DNA of 64,000 bases from Mycobacterium sp. KBS0706 (GTDB taxonomy: Bacteria; Pseudomonadota; Alphaproteobacteria; DSM-16000; Inquilinaceae). The notes beneath the pieces were generated by a model. The model was not told the DNA's origin. It searched no databases and saw nothing but the letters and a program-made list of their open reading frames with translations. Within the stretch, counting starts at the first letter, position 1. Every line of letters starts with the position of its first letter. The stretch is taken from the NCBI RefSeq assembly GCF_005938675.2, contig NZ_VCCH02000002.1:1-64000 (forward strand), given 5' to 3'. Below are positions 26,238 through 34,112 of the stretch, piece after piece. Position numbers and translations under genes: made by a program.

Positions 26238-27061
26238 GCCGGCTCGGTCCAGGGATCGCGGACCAGCCGCGGCCCGGTGGGGGCTTTGACCACGACGGGG
26301 CCACCCGCGGCGATCTCGGCCAGGCTGCAGGCGCCGAGCGGGGTCTCCACCGCCATGTCGACCCGGACCCGCAGCACCGCGAGGGCCGCGAGCAGACGGC
26401 AGGCCTCGGCCGGGCTCATCCGGCGCGGCGCACGCAGGACGATGTCCAGATCGCTGTCCGGACGTGTCGTCGGATGCCCGGTGGCGAGCTCGAAGCCGAC
26501 ACTGCCGGCCGGACCCCAGTCCGATCCGGCGAGGAGGGTGGCGACGGCGTCGAGAGCCGCCAGTGCCGGGATCTCGGACTGACGCCAGGCTCGGGCCGCA
26601 GCCAGATCCTCCGGCGTGCGGCACTCGACGATCGCGGCCGGCGGCAGCCAGGCCGCGCAGCGTTCGGAACGGCCGTGCCCGCGGATGCCGACCGGCAGCA
26701 GGCCGTCGCAGGCCAATGCCCGGCGCGCCACCACCCACGGCACCGCCGCCAGCGACGCCGCGGCCCAACCGGGCAGGCCCCGGGCCAGTTCGGTGAGGGC
26801 TGCAGGGTCGACCCGCAAGAGGTCGTGCGGTTGGAACAGTCCTGCAAGCCAGACGGAGCTCTTCTCGTTTTTGTCCCCCCTCCCCTTGCGGGAGGGGGGT
26901 AGGGGGAGGGGGCTGCGCGCGTCCGCGCGCGAATGGGAAGGCAACCGCCGGGCCGACTCGTCCAGTTGTGGAGCGAGCGGAGAGAACCCCCTCCCCCTAT
27001 CCCCCTCCCGCGAGGGGAGGGGGGACTCATTAATCCAGGCGCTGCTCCCGCCTTCGCTCAT
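26234..27061 (-). CDS. mdcG: Malonate decarboxylase holo-ACP synthase, with in-frame repeat insertion near the N-terminus
   Basis: 275 residues from the ATG at 27061, two bases after the mdcE stop. MdcG transfers the phosphoribosyl-dephospho-CoA group to the carrier protein MdcC. The family domain begins at 'LFQPHDLLRVD' (about residue 69) and contains the nucleotidyltransferase-like 'DSDLDIVLR'. Residues about 13-63 are encoded by palindromic repeat copy 2, making the protein about 60 residues longer than usual. No ATG, GTG or TTG lies between the repeat and the conserved domain, so either the repeat is translated or an unusual start is used. An SD-like GAGAAGAG follows the repeat. Confidence 0.88.
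   Translation of the reverse strand: MSEGGSSAWINESPLPSREGDRGRGFSPLAPQLDESARRLPSHSRADARSPLPLPPSRKGRGDKNEKSSVWLAGLFQPHDLLRVDPAALTELARGLPGWAAASLAAVPWVVARRALACDGLLPVGIRGHGRSERCAAWLPPAAIVECRTPEDLAAARAWRQSEIPALAALDAVATLLAGSDWGPAGSVGFELATGHPTTRPDSDLDIVLRAPRRMSPAEACRLLAALAVLRVRVDMAVETPLGACSLAEIAAGGPVVVKAPTGPRLVRDPWTEPA
26873..27026. repeat. Palindromic GC-rich repeat element, copy 2 (inside mdcG)
   Basis: Outer arms GTCCCCCCTCCCC (26873-26885) and GGGGAGGGGGGAC (27014-27026) are perfectly complementary. Within lie the near-palindromes at about 26880-26900 and a GCGCGCG(TCC)GCGCGC hairpin near 26914-26930. The mirror-image arms and internal CCCTCCCGC vocabulary place it with the copies at 29868-30197, whose outer arms are almost identical. 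It carries no stop in the mdcG frame. Confidence 0.85.
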
Positions 27062-27062
27062 C

Positions 27063-27893
27063 TCACTCGGCGTCCCATTGCTCTGCAAGCCGGCGGCGCA
27101 CCTCGATCGAGGCGGACCGGGCCTGCCGTGCCTCGGGCGAGGCCAGGCGGGAGGACAGGTAGCGGTCGCCTGAGGCCCGGATATCGGCCACCGCCGCCGC
27201 CAGCTCGGCCCGCACCCTCTCGACATCCGCGCCGCCCGGCGCCTCCGCCGACACACCCTCGATCAGACGGTGCAGCAGGCCGAGCCCGGCATAGGCGCGG
27301 ATGCCATAGGCCATCGGCGGAACCTGCTCGCCCAGCCGGTCGAGCTCGGCGACCGTGCGGCGGGTGACGCGCGCCGCGGCCTCCCGGCCCATGGCGTGGA
27401 CCAGCACGCCGTCATCGGCCAGCGCCAGGATGCGGTTGGCCTGGTAGCCATGGGCCAGGAAGGCACCGGACATCGCCTTGCCGACCAGGAGCGCCACCAC
27501 CGGATGGCCGGCCAGCCGGGCAGTCGCGTAGGCGTCGGCCGCCGCGGCGCAGGCGAGGTGGATGCCCAGCATCTCCTCCTGCCGGCCATAGGCCTGGCTG
27601 GTCACGTCGACCACCGCGATGATCGGGCGGGGAGCGCCGCCCTGGTCGGCCTCGATCACGGCGCGGACCGCCGCGGCCAGGCCCCAACCCTCGTCCAGCC
27701 CGACCTCGCCGTGCCGGGCTCGCGGGAAGCGGTTGGCCGGGTCGGGCACCACCGCGATGAAGCGCGCGGGCTCGCCGCCCAGCGGCGCATCGGCGGCCAG
27801 CACGGTCGACGTGCCCTCGACCGCAGTTCCCGTCCCGGCCAGGGCCGAGAGCCAGATCCGGCCCCGGCTGTCGGATGATGCTGTCGTGCTCAT
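27063..27893 (-). CDS. mdcE: Malonate decarboxylase gamma subunit
   Basis: 276 residues. With MdcD it forms the decarboxylase that releases CO2 from malonyl-S-carrier protein; it is a crotonase/carboxyltransferase-fold protein. Recognisable parts are 'AVIEADQGGAPRPIIAVVDV', 'VALLVGKAMSGAFLAHGYQA' and 'PPMAYGIRAYAGLGLLHRL'. The ATG at 27893 overlaps the mdcD stop (ATGA) and yields the usual length; an earlier start at 27914 lies inside mdcD. mdcG begins immediately after the TGA. Confidence 0.94.
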   Translation of the reverse strand: MSTTASSDSRGRIWLSALAGTGTAVEGTSTVLAADAPLGGEPARFIAVVPDPANRFPRARHGEVGLDEGWGLAAAVRAVIEADQGGAPRPIIAVVDVTSQAYGRQEEMLGIHLACAAAADAYATARLAGHPVVALLVGKAMSGAFLAHGYQANRILALADDGVLVHAMGREAAARVTRRTVAELDRLGEQVPPMAYGIRAYAGLGLLHRLIEGVSAEAPGGADVERVRAELAAAVADIRASGDRYLSSRLASPEARQARSASIEVRRRLAEQWDAE

Positions 27894-28735
27894 GACACGC
27901 TCTCCTCGCCCCACAGGGCTCTCAGCGTTTCTGGCGTCGGCGGCGCGGCGGGGTCGATCGCCGCCAGCCTCGCCCGGTACAGCTCGACCGCGCCGCTGCG
28001 ATAGGTCCCCGTCACGCCGGCGGCGAAGGCGGCGCGCACGGCCTCGGTGATTGCCGCGGCATCATCCGCGACCAGTGCGTCGACGAAGCCGGCGTCCCGG
28101 CGCTGCTCGCCGCCGATCAGGCTCCAGATCAGCTTGCGGTCGGAGGAGTCCAGCTCCTCGATCCCCGCCTCCTGCTCGATCACCTCCGGCCCGTTCATGC
28201 CGAGCCGGGCCTGCCGGGTGACGATCAGCGTGCTGCACAGCGCCGCCGCCAGCGACATGCCGCCGAAGCAGCCGACCATGCCGCAGATCACCCCGACCAC
28301 CGGCACATGCGGCCGCAGCGCCAGGATGCCGGCCTGGATCTCGGCGATGGCGGCGAGGCCCAGATTGGCCTCCTGCAGCCGCACGCCGCCGGTCTCGAAC
28401 AGGATCACCGGCCGGGTCGGGATGCCGCGCTCATGGTCGGCCAGCGCCCGCTCCAGCGCCCCGGCGATCTTGGCGCCGGCGACCTCGCCCATGCTGCCGC
28501 CCTGATAGGCGCTCTCGATCGCGGCGACGACGGCCGGCTGGCCGTCGATCCGGCCGCGGGCCAGCACCACCCCGTCATCGGACTGGGTCGGGATGCCCTG
28601 CAGCGGCAGCCAGGGCGAGACCAGCCGGTCGAATGGCCCGAGGATCTCACGGACGCTGCCGTCGTCCAGCAGGGCGCCGGCGCGGTCGCGGGCGGTCAGC
28701 TCGATGAAGCTGTTGCGGCTTGCGATGGCGTTCAT
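27890..28735 (-). CDS. mdcD: Biotin-independent malonate decarboxylase beta subunit
   Basis: 281 residues. Partner of MdcE in decarboxylation. It has the carboxyltransferase beta-type core: 'QGGSMGEVAGAKIAGALE', 'RLQEANLGLAAIAEIQAGI', 'GVICGMVGCFGGMSLAAALC' and 'GPEVIEQEAGIEELDSSDRK'. It overlaps mdcC by an ATGA junction and mdcE likewise, implying tightly matched subunit synthesis. No biotin-carrier or membrane carboxybiotin pump gene is present, supporting the soluble biotin-independent type of system. Confidence 0.96.
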   Translation of the reverse strand: MNAIASRNSFIELTARDRAGALLDDGSVREILGPFDRLVSPWLPLQGIPTQSDDGVVLARGRIDGQPAVVAAIESAYQGGSMGEVAGAKIAGALERALADHERGIPTRPVILFETGGVRLQEANLGLAAIAEIQAGILALRPHVPVVGVICGMVGCFGGMSLAAALCSTLIVTRQARLGMNGPEVIEQEAGIEELDSSDRKLIWSLIGGEQRRDAGFVDALVADDAAAITEAVRAAFAAGVTGTYRSGAVELYRARLAAIDPAAPPTPETLRALWGEESVS

Positions 28736-29025
28736 GACTTCGTCGCCTCCACCGCCTGCTCCAGGCGCAGCGCCACCATGCCCGGCGTGGCGCCGAAATC
28801 ATTGATCTCGACCGAGGCGGCGACGCCGTGGCGGGCGATGAAGCGATCCAGCACTGCCCGCCAGACCGCGCCGTAGCCATCGACGCTGGTGGTGACGCGG
28901 AAATGGGCCTGGCCGTCCGGCGAGGGCTCGATCAGCACCTCGAGATTGCCGGAGCCGACGACGCCGACATGGACGCGCTTCGGCACGGGCGTGGTCGCGG
29001 GGTAATCGAAGCTCAGGCGTTCCAT
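28732..29025 (-). CDS. mdcC: Malonate decarboxylase acyl carrier protein (delta subunit)
   Basis: 97 residues. The carrier holds malonate as a thioester on a phosphoribosyl-dephospho-CoA prosthetic group. The attachment serine is S25 in 'GVVGSGNLEVL', the expected position for MdcC. The fold differs from ordinary ACP. It overlaps mdcB by 13 nt and mdcD by 4 nt. Its prosthetic group is made by MdcB and attached by MdcG, both encoded in this operon. Confidence 0.95.
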   Translation of the reverse strand: MERLSFDYPATTPVPKRVHVGVVGSGNLEVLIEPSPDGQAHFRVTTSVDGYGAVWRAVLDRFIARHGVAASVEINDFGATPGMVALRLEQAVEATKS

Positions 29026-30224
29026 GGGACGAAGCTCCGGTCGATGCGGTCGAGGAACAGGGCGGCGGCCAGCAGGTCCGCCGAGCCGCCGGGCGACACC
29101 CAGCGGGCGAGGAGATCGGCGTCGAGCGCCTGCAGCGCCGCACGGCCGGCCGTGCTGGCGGTGCCGCCGGCGGCCAGCACGGCGCGGGCGCCGGATTGCG
29201 CCGCCGCCAGCGCCGGGCGGCCGCCGCGATGCAGCAGGCAGGTGTCGTCCAGCGATGCCATCACCGCCAGCAGCGCGTCCAGCCGGGCCTCGGTCTCCGT
29301 CGCCCCGGCGGCGCGGCTGGCGCTCAGGGCGGGGAGGGCGACGGCGACGACATGCGGGAAGCCGGCCCGGGCCTCGCCGCGGGCGCCGGCGGCGCCATGC
29401 GCCTGCAGCGCCTGCTCGCCGTTGCTCGCGGACTGCGGCGCGAACCGGTCGGGCCAGCGCGCGATCGCGGCGGCCACCGCGGCGATGTGGCGGGCGCCGG
29501 CCGGGCCGGCGATCGCCGCCCCGGCCAGCAGCAACCCCAGCGCCCAGATCGCGCCGCGATGGGCGTTGCTGCCGCCGGTCGCCGCCATCATGTGGATCTC
29601 GCCGACGCGGCCGATCGCAGCAAGCTCCTCGCGTAGCGCCTGGTCCGGCGCGCGGCCCCGGGCGGCCTCGGCCATGGCGTGGAAGGCCGGGCGCAGGGCC
29701 CAGGCGCTGCGGCGCAGAATCTCCAGGTCCAGGTCGCGATGGGCGCCGGGGCCGCGCCGGTCGACCAGGCCGGGCTTCGGGGTCAGCTCGGCCTCCTCGA
29801 CCAGCGCCCAGGCGGCGAGGTCGGCGAGGGTGTCGGAGGTGATAACGGCTGGAGGATTCTCCTTTCTAGTCCCCCCTCCCCTCGCGGCCACGGCTTTCAC
29901 ACATCGATCGTCGATACCAACGGCGGAGCTGTGAACCAATTGCCTCTCCCGCTTGCGGGAGAGGTCGGACATCCGAAGGATGTCCGGGTGAGGGTATAGC
30001 GGTTTCGCCGAAAGTGCTGCTTTGCCACGAGCGAGCGCATGATCCGGCCGGCCCTGAAACAGCGGTCCTGGCGTCGCGGCCGCGTCGCCCTCACCCGGTT
30101 TCGCTGCGCGAGCCCGGCCTCTCCCGCAAGCGGGAGAGGCAATTTGACAGCACCCTGAGATCTGTGAATCCGATAGCCCGCGAGGGGAGGGGGGACTCAG
30201 TGTGAAAGTGTCGATCTTGCCCAT
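29013..30224 (-). CDS. mdcB: Triphosphoribosyl-dephospho-CoA synthase, with about 110 in-frame residues of nested repeat
   Basis: 403 residues from the ATG at 30224, six bases after the mdcA stop. MdcB makes the MdcC prosthetic-group precursor from ATP and dephospho-CoA. The conserved domain begins only at about residue 120 ('ADLAAWALVEEAELTPKPGLVDRRG'), followed by 'HRDLDLEILRRSAWAL'. Residues about 10-119 are encoded by two nested palindromic repeats, and the frame contains no stop through roughly 330 bp. Usual family length is below 300. Between the repeat and the domain I see no ATG, GTG or TTG, only an AAGGAG followed by GTT ATC, so a standard internal start is not evident. Confidence 0.86.
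   Translation of the reverse strand: MGKIDTFTLSPPSPRGLSDSQISGCCQIASPACGRGRARAAKPGEGDAAATPGPLFQGRPDHALARGKAALSAKPLYPHPDILRMSDLSRKRERQLVHSSAVGIDDRCVKAVAARGGGTRKENPPAVITSDTLADLAAWALVEEAELTPKPGLVDRRGPGAHRDLDLEILRRSAWALRPAFHAMAEAARGRAPDQALREELAAIGRVGEIHMMAATGGSNAHRGAIWALGLLLAGAAIAGPAGARHIAAVAAAIARWPDRFAPQSASNGEQALQAHGAAGARGEARAGFPHVVAVALPALSASRAAGATETEARLDALLAVMASLDDTCLLHRGGRPALAAAQSGARAVLAAGGTASTAGRAALQALDADLLARWVSPGGSADLLAAALFLDRIDRSFVPWNA
29868..30197. repeat. Palindromic repeat element, copy 3 outer (inside mdcB)
   Basis: Arms AGTCCCCCCTCCCCTCGCGG (29868-29887) and the complementary end at 30178-30197 (20 positions, essentially perfect) match the outer arms of copy 2 in mdcG. The two halves are separated by copy 4, giving an element-within-element arrangement. 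Confidence 0.82.
29938..30144. repeat. Palindromic repeat element, copy 4 inner (nested in copy 3)
   Basis: Perfect 15-bp arms AATTGCCTCTCCCGC (29938-29952) and GCGGGAGAGGCAATT (30130-30144). Internal hairpins CTCTCCCGC/GCGGGAGAG and the GGGTGAGGG...CCCTCACCC pair are the same as in copy 1 at 315-449, so this is the same family. It sits wholly inside copy 3. Confidence 0.85.
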
Positions 30225-30230
30225 CGCCGG

Positions 30231-31871
30231 TCACCAGCTGCGGAACCGGGCGGGGGGGCGGTACAGCCCGCCGGACCAGTCCACCAGGTCGTCGATCGAG
30301 CGCGCCGCCAGCAGCGAGCGGTTCGCCTGCAGCCGGCTGACGCCGAGATCCTCGGGATAGGCGACGATGCCGCGGGCCCGCAGGTCGGCGGTCCGCTTCG
30401 CCTCCGCCCGCCGGCCGATCTCGGTGGCGCCGGCCACGGCGGCGATGGCGGCGCGCCGTTCCTCGCCGCCCTCGGCCTTGTAGAGATAGGCGATGCCCTC
30501 CTCGGTCACGACATGGGAGACGTCGTCGCCATAGATCATCACCGGGGCGACCGGCATGCCGCTGTTGCGGCCGACCTCGACCGCGTCGAGCGTCTCGACG
30601 AAGGCCGGCACGCCGCCCGACTTGAAGGTCTCGACCGTCTGCACCACCAGCTTGCGGCCGCGGGCGACCGGCGCCTTGGAGGTCATCAGGCTGAGCCAGG
30701 CGTCGCTGGCGTGGCGGCGGCCGCGCGGGTCGTGGCCCATATTCGGGGCGCCGCCGAAGCCGGCCAGCCTGCCGAGGGTGACGGTGGAGGAGTTGCCGTC
30801 CGCATCCATCTGCAGGGTCGAGCCGATGAACAGGTCGACACCGTATTGCCCGGCCAACTGGCAGAACACGCGGTTCGACCGCAGGCTGCCGTCGCGGCCG
30901 ACGAAGAAGATGTCCGGCCGGGCGCGGATGTAGTCCTCCATCCCGACCTCGCTGCCGAAGCAGTGGACGCTCTCGACCCAGCCGCTCTCGATCGCCGGGA
31001 TCAGCGTCGGATGCGGGTTCAGCGCCCAGTTGCGGCAGATCTTCCCTCTCAGCCCCAGGCTCTCGCCATAGGTCGGCAGCAGCAGCTCCACCGCCGCGGT
31101 GTCGAAGCCGATGCCGTGGTTGAGGGAGGTGACGCCGTGCCGCTCGTAGATCCCGCGGATGATCATCATCCCCATCAGGATCTGCAGCTCGCCGATATGG
31201 CGCGGGTCGCGGGTGAACAGCGGCTCGACCGCGAAGGGCCGGTCGGCCTCGACCACGAAATCCACCCAGGAGGCCGGGATGTCGACCCGCGGCAGCTCGT
31301 CCACGATCTCATTGACCTGAGCCACCACCACGCCGTGCCGGAAGGCCGTGGCCTCGACGATGGTCGGCGTGTCCTCGGTGTTGGCGCCGGTGTAGAGGTT
31401 GCCGTGCCGGTCCGCCTTCTCGGCGCAGACCAGCGCCACCTGCGGCGTCAGGTCGACGAACATCCGGGCGTAGAGTTCGACATAGGTGTAGATCGCGCCG
31501 ATCTCGAGCTTGCCGTCCTCCAGGAGCTGCGCCACGCGCAGGCTCTGCGGCCCGGCGAAGGAGAAGTCGACCTTGCGGGCGATGCCGCGCTCGAACAGGT
31601 CGAGATGCTCGCGCCGGCCGAGGGTCGAGATCAGCAGGTGCAGGTCGTGGACCTTGGCGGGATCGAGCCCGGCCAGGGACCGGGACAGGAAGTCGGCCTG
31701 CTTCTGGTTGTCGCCCTCCAGCGCGACGCGGTCGCCCGGCTCGATCAGCGCCGTCAGCGCGTCGCCGATCCGTTCCGGCTTCAGCACCGCACCGTCGGCG
31801 AAGGCGGCGGCGCGCTGCAGGCGTCTCGCCTTGCGGGCGGGCAGCGTCGACCAGGTCCGTGCGGCTTGCAT
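30231..31871 (-). CDS. mdcA: Malonate decarboxylase alpha subunit (acetyl-S-ACP:malonate carrier transferase)
   Basis: 546 residues. MdcA exchanges acetyl for malonyl on the carrier protein, releasing acetate. The sequence is typical throughout: 'VALEGDNQKQADFLSRSL', 'DLHLLISTLGRREHLDLFE', 'NHGIGFDTAAVELLLPTYGE' and the C-terminal 'GYRPPARFRSW'-like end ('GGLYRPPARFRSW'). The start was moved to ATG 31871, preceded by GGAGAGA and beginning 'MQAARTWSTLPARKARRL'; an in-frame start at 31898 lacks a ribosome site. It is the first gene of mdcABCDEGH and is divergent from a GntR gene. Confidence 0.95.
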   Translation of the reverse strand: MQAARTWSTLPARKARRLQRAAAFADGAVLKPERIGDALTALIEPGDRVALEGDNQKQADFLSRSLAGLDPAKVHDLHLLISTLGRREHLDLFERGIARKVDFSFAGPQSLRVAQLLEDGKLEIGAIYTYVELYARMFVDLTPQVALVCAEKADRHGNLYTGANTEDTPTIVEATAFRHGVVVAQVNEIVDELPRVDIPASWVDFVVEADRPFAVEPLFTRDPRHIGELQILMGMMIIRGIYERHGVTSLNHGIGFDTAAVELLLPTYGESLGLRGKICRNWALNPHPTLIPAIESGWVESVHCFGSEVGMEDYIRARPDIFFVGRDGSLRSNRVFCQLAGQYGVDLFIGSTLQMDADGNSSTVTLGRLAGFGGAPNMGHDPRGRRHASDAWLSLMTSKAPVARGRKLVVQTVETFKSGGVPAFVETLDAVEVGRNSGMPVAPVMIYGDDVSHVVTEEGIAYLYKAEGGEERRAAIAAVAGATEIGRRAEAKRTADLRARGIVAYPEDLGVSRLQANRSLLAARSIDDLVDWSGGLYRPPARFRSW

Positions 31872-32003
31872 CGGTCTCTCCGCAGGTGGCGTATACACGT
31901 ATCGATTCTATCGTCGAATATGAATACAGAGATTGCATCTGGCAAGATCTTGGAATACGTTCGTGCCATTAAAACCAATCAATGTGCACGGGAGGCTCGC
32001 TCC
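31872..32003. promoter_or_regulatory. Divergent promoter/operator region between mdcA and gntR
   Basis: 132 bp, clearly AT-richer than its neighbours. It contains the 6-bp dyad GTATAC (31891-31896) within GGCGTATACACG, reminiscent of FCD-type GntR operators that centre on GTATAC, and an ATTC-N7-GAAT inverted repeat (31905-31919). Regulation of mdc by the adjacent GntR protein is inferred from layout. Confidence 0.4.
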
Positions 32004-32687
32004 ATGGCCCCTCTGGATACGCCCGTCGATGACCGCGGCTCGCTGTCGGAGCGGATCCGACTGGCGCTGACCGACGAGATTTCAACCGGCCGCATGCCCC
32101 CCGGGACGGTGCTGGACGAGGCACAGCTGGCCGAGATCTATGGCGCATCGCGCACGCCGGTGCGGGACGCGGTACGCCAGCTGGCCGCCGCCGGGCTGGT
32201 CGAGATCCGGCCGCGCCGCGGCATCGTCGTGCTGCCGATGACGATCGAGACCCTGTCCGAGATGTTCGAGGTCACGGCCGAGATCGAGGCGATGTGCGCG
32301 CGGATGGCGACCAACCGGATGACGGCGCTGGAGCGCGGCCGGCTGGTCGAGCTGCACGAGGAGTCCGAGGCGCTGCTGCAATCCGGCGACATCCCCGGCT
32401 ACGACGCCTTCAACCTGGCCTTCCACGAAGGCATCTACCGGGCCACCCACAATGCCTTCCTGGTCGAGCATGCGCTGCAGCTGCGCGCCCGGTTGCTGCC
32501 GTTCCGCCGGACCCAGCTGCGCTATCCCAACCGCCTGGTCCATTCGCGCGAGGAGCATGGCCGGATCCTGCGGGCGATGACCCGCGGCGACCCGGACGAG
32601 GCCGCCTTTGCCATGCGCGAGCACATGCTGAATGCCGGCAGCGCCCTGGCGCGCTTCCTGACATTGGAGCCGGACCGGCCGGGCTGA
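32004..32687 (+). CDS. GntR-family (FCD-type) regulator, probable malonate-operon regulator
   Basis: 227 residues from ATG 32004 with GGGAGG 8 nt upstream. The winged helix-turn-helix occupies residues about 12-78 ('LDEAQLAEIYGASRTPVRDAVRQLAAAGLVEIRPRRG'; key turn ASRTPVRDAV), followed by an all-helical FCD effector domain with 'FHEGIYRATHN' and 'SREEHGRIL', which supply metal/ligand histidines. The longer open frame to the left is antisense to mdcA. Divergence from mdcA and adjacency to a malonate-type transporter suggest a role like MdcY/MatR (inference). Confidence 0.88.
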   Translation: MAPLDTPVDDRGSLSERIRLALTDEISTGRMPPGTVLDEAQLAEIYGASRTPVRDAVRQLAAAGLVEIRPRRGIVVLPMTIETLSEMFEVTAEIEAMCARMATNRMTALERGRLVELHEESEALLQSGDIPGYDAFNLAFHEGIYRATHNAFLVEHALQLRARLLPFRRTQLRYPNRLVHSREEHGRILRAMTRGDPDEAAFAMREHMLNAGSALARFLTLEPDRPG

Positions 32688-32738
32688 CGTCGCCGGGACG
32701 ATACCGCCGCAAAACGACAAAGACAGGAGGGGAAACGC

Positions 32739-34091
32739 GTGTCTGCGCAGATCGCATCCATCATCGGGCTGGTGGTGATGTTCGTCATCGCCACCGCCCT
32801 GCCGATCAACATGGGCGCCCTCGGCTTCGCCATGGCCTTCCTGGTCGGCGGCGCCTTCGCCGGCATGTCGGCGACGCAGATCCTGGCCGGCTTCCCGGGC
32901 GACCTGTTCGTCACCCTGGTCGGCATCACCTATCTCTTCGCCATCGCCCAGAACAACGGCACGGTCGACTGGCTGGTGCATTACGCCGTGCGCCTGGTCG
33001 GCGGCCGCATCTCGGTGATCCCCTGGGTGATGTTTGCGGTCTCCGCCGTGCTGACCGCCATCGGCGCGGTCAGCCCCGGTGCCGTGGCGATCATCGCGCC
33101 GATCGCGCTGCGCTTCGCCGCCCGCTACAAGATCCATCCGATGCTGATGGGGCTGATGGTGGTGCACGGCGCCCAGGGCGGTGGCTTCTCCCCGATCAGC
33201 ATCTATGGCGGCATCACCAACCAGGTGGTGAAGAACGCCGGGCTGCCGGGCGACGAGATCGTGCTGTTCCTGTCCAGCCTGGCCTTCAACGCCGCCGTGG
33301 CGCTGGTGATCTTCTTCCTGTTCGGCGGCCACCGGCTGCCGGTGCGCCGCCCGGCCGAGGATTTCGAGGGCCTGGTCGACGCCGTGCCGGCCGGCGCCTC
33401 GGTCCCGGTCCGCGGCCATGGCGGCACGCCGGCACGTCCGGCCAACCCGCGGCCGGGGGCCGTGCATCGCGAGGGCGAGGACCATCACGTCGCGCTCGAC
33501 CGCGAGCAGGCGCTGACCCTGGCCGGGCTGGTGGTGCTGGCCGTCGCTTCGCTGGCCTTCAGCCTGAATGTCGGGCTGGTGGCGATGAGCGTCGCCGTGG
33601 TCCTGGCGCTGCTGTGCCCGCGCGGGCAGAAGGGCGCGGTCGACAAGATCAGCTGGTCGACCGTGCTGCTGATCGGCGGCGTCATCACCTATATCGGCGT
33701 GCTGCAGAAGACCGGCGCGGTCGACTATGTCGGCGGCGGCGTCTCGACCATGGCGGCGCCGCTCCTGGGCGCGCTGCTGCTGTGCTACGTCGCCGGGGTG
33801 GTCTCGGCCTTCGCCTCGTCGGTCGCGGTGCTGGGCGCCACCATCCCGCTGGCCGTGCCGCTCTTGATGCAGGGCCATCTCGGCGTGCCCGGCATGGTGG
33901 CGGCGATCGCGATCTCGACCACCATCGTCGATGTCAGCCCGTTCTCGACCAATGGCGCGCTGGTGGTGGCCAACGCCCATGGCGTCGACCGCGACGCCTT
34001 CTTCCGGCAGATGCTGATCTACAGCGCCATCGTCGTGGTGGTCGGCCCGCTGCTGGCCTGGCTGGCGCTGGTGGTGCCGGGCATGCTGTAG
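32739..34091 (+). CDS. MatC-like malonate/dicarboxylate transporter
   Basis: 450 residues from a GTG with AGGAGG 8 nt upstream. It is an integral membrane protein with about ten to twelve helices in two halves, separated by a hydrophilic, histidine-rich loop (about residues 200-255, including 'VHREGEDHHVALDRE'). 'GAVSPGAVAIIAPIALRFA' and 'STTIVDVSPFSTNGALVV' are repeats of the anion-transporter signature. It most resembles the Rhizobium MatC family, which imports malonate. It lies 51 nt after the GntR gene and on the other side of mdcA, so it likely feeds the decarboxylase. Typical mdcL/mdcM transporter genes are absent. Confidence 0.85.
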   Translation: MSAQIASIIGLVVMFVIATALPINMGALGFAMAFLVGGAFAGMSATQILAGFPGDLFVTLVGITYLFAIAQNNGTVDWLVHYAVRLVGGRISVIPWVMFAVSAVLTAIGAVSPGAVAIIAPIALRFAARYKIHPMLMGLMVVHGAQGGGFSPISIYGGITNQVVKNAGLPGDEIVLFLSSLAFNAAVALVIFFLFGGHRLPVRRPAEDFEGLVDAVPAGASVPVRGHGGTPARPANPRPGAVHREGEDHHVALDREQALTLAGLVVLAVASLAFSLNVGLVAMSVAVVLALLCPRGQKGAVDKISWSTVLLIGGVITYIGVLQKTGAVDYVGGGVSTMAAPLLGALLLCYVAGVVSAFASSVAVLGATIPLAVPLLMQGHLGVPGMVAAIAISTTIVDVSPFSTNGALVVANAHGVDRDAFFRQMLIYSAIVVVVGPLLAWLALVVPGML

Positions 34092-34112
34092 GTCCGGGGC
34101 ACCACGCCGCCG

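Noticed and set aside
23412-26582. 1056-residue plus-strand open frame
   Set aside because: It runs over the MmgE/PrpD-like gene in another frame and antisense to LysR and mdcH; composition is shadow-like and no domain is visible.
30513-32003. Long N-terminal extension of the GntR regulator
   Set aside because: The extension is antisense to mdcA. The ATG at 32004 has a good ribosome site and fits the family.
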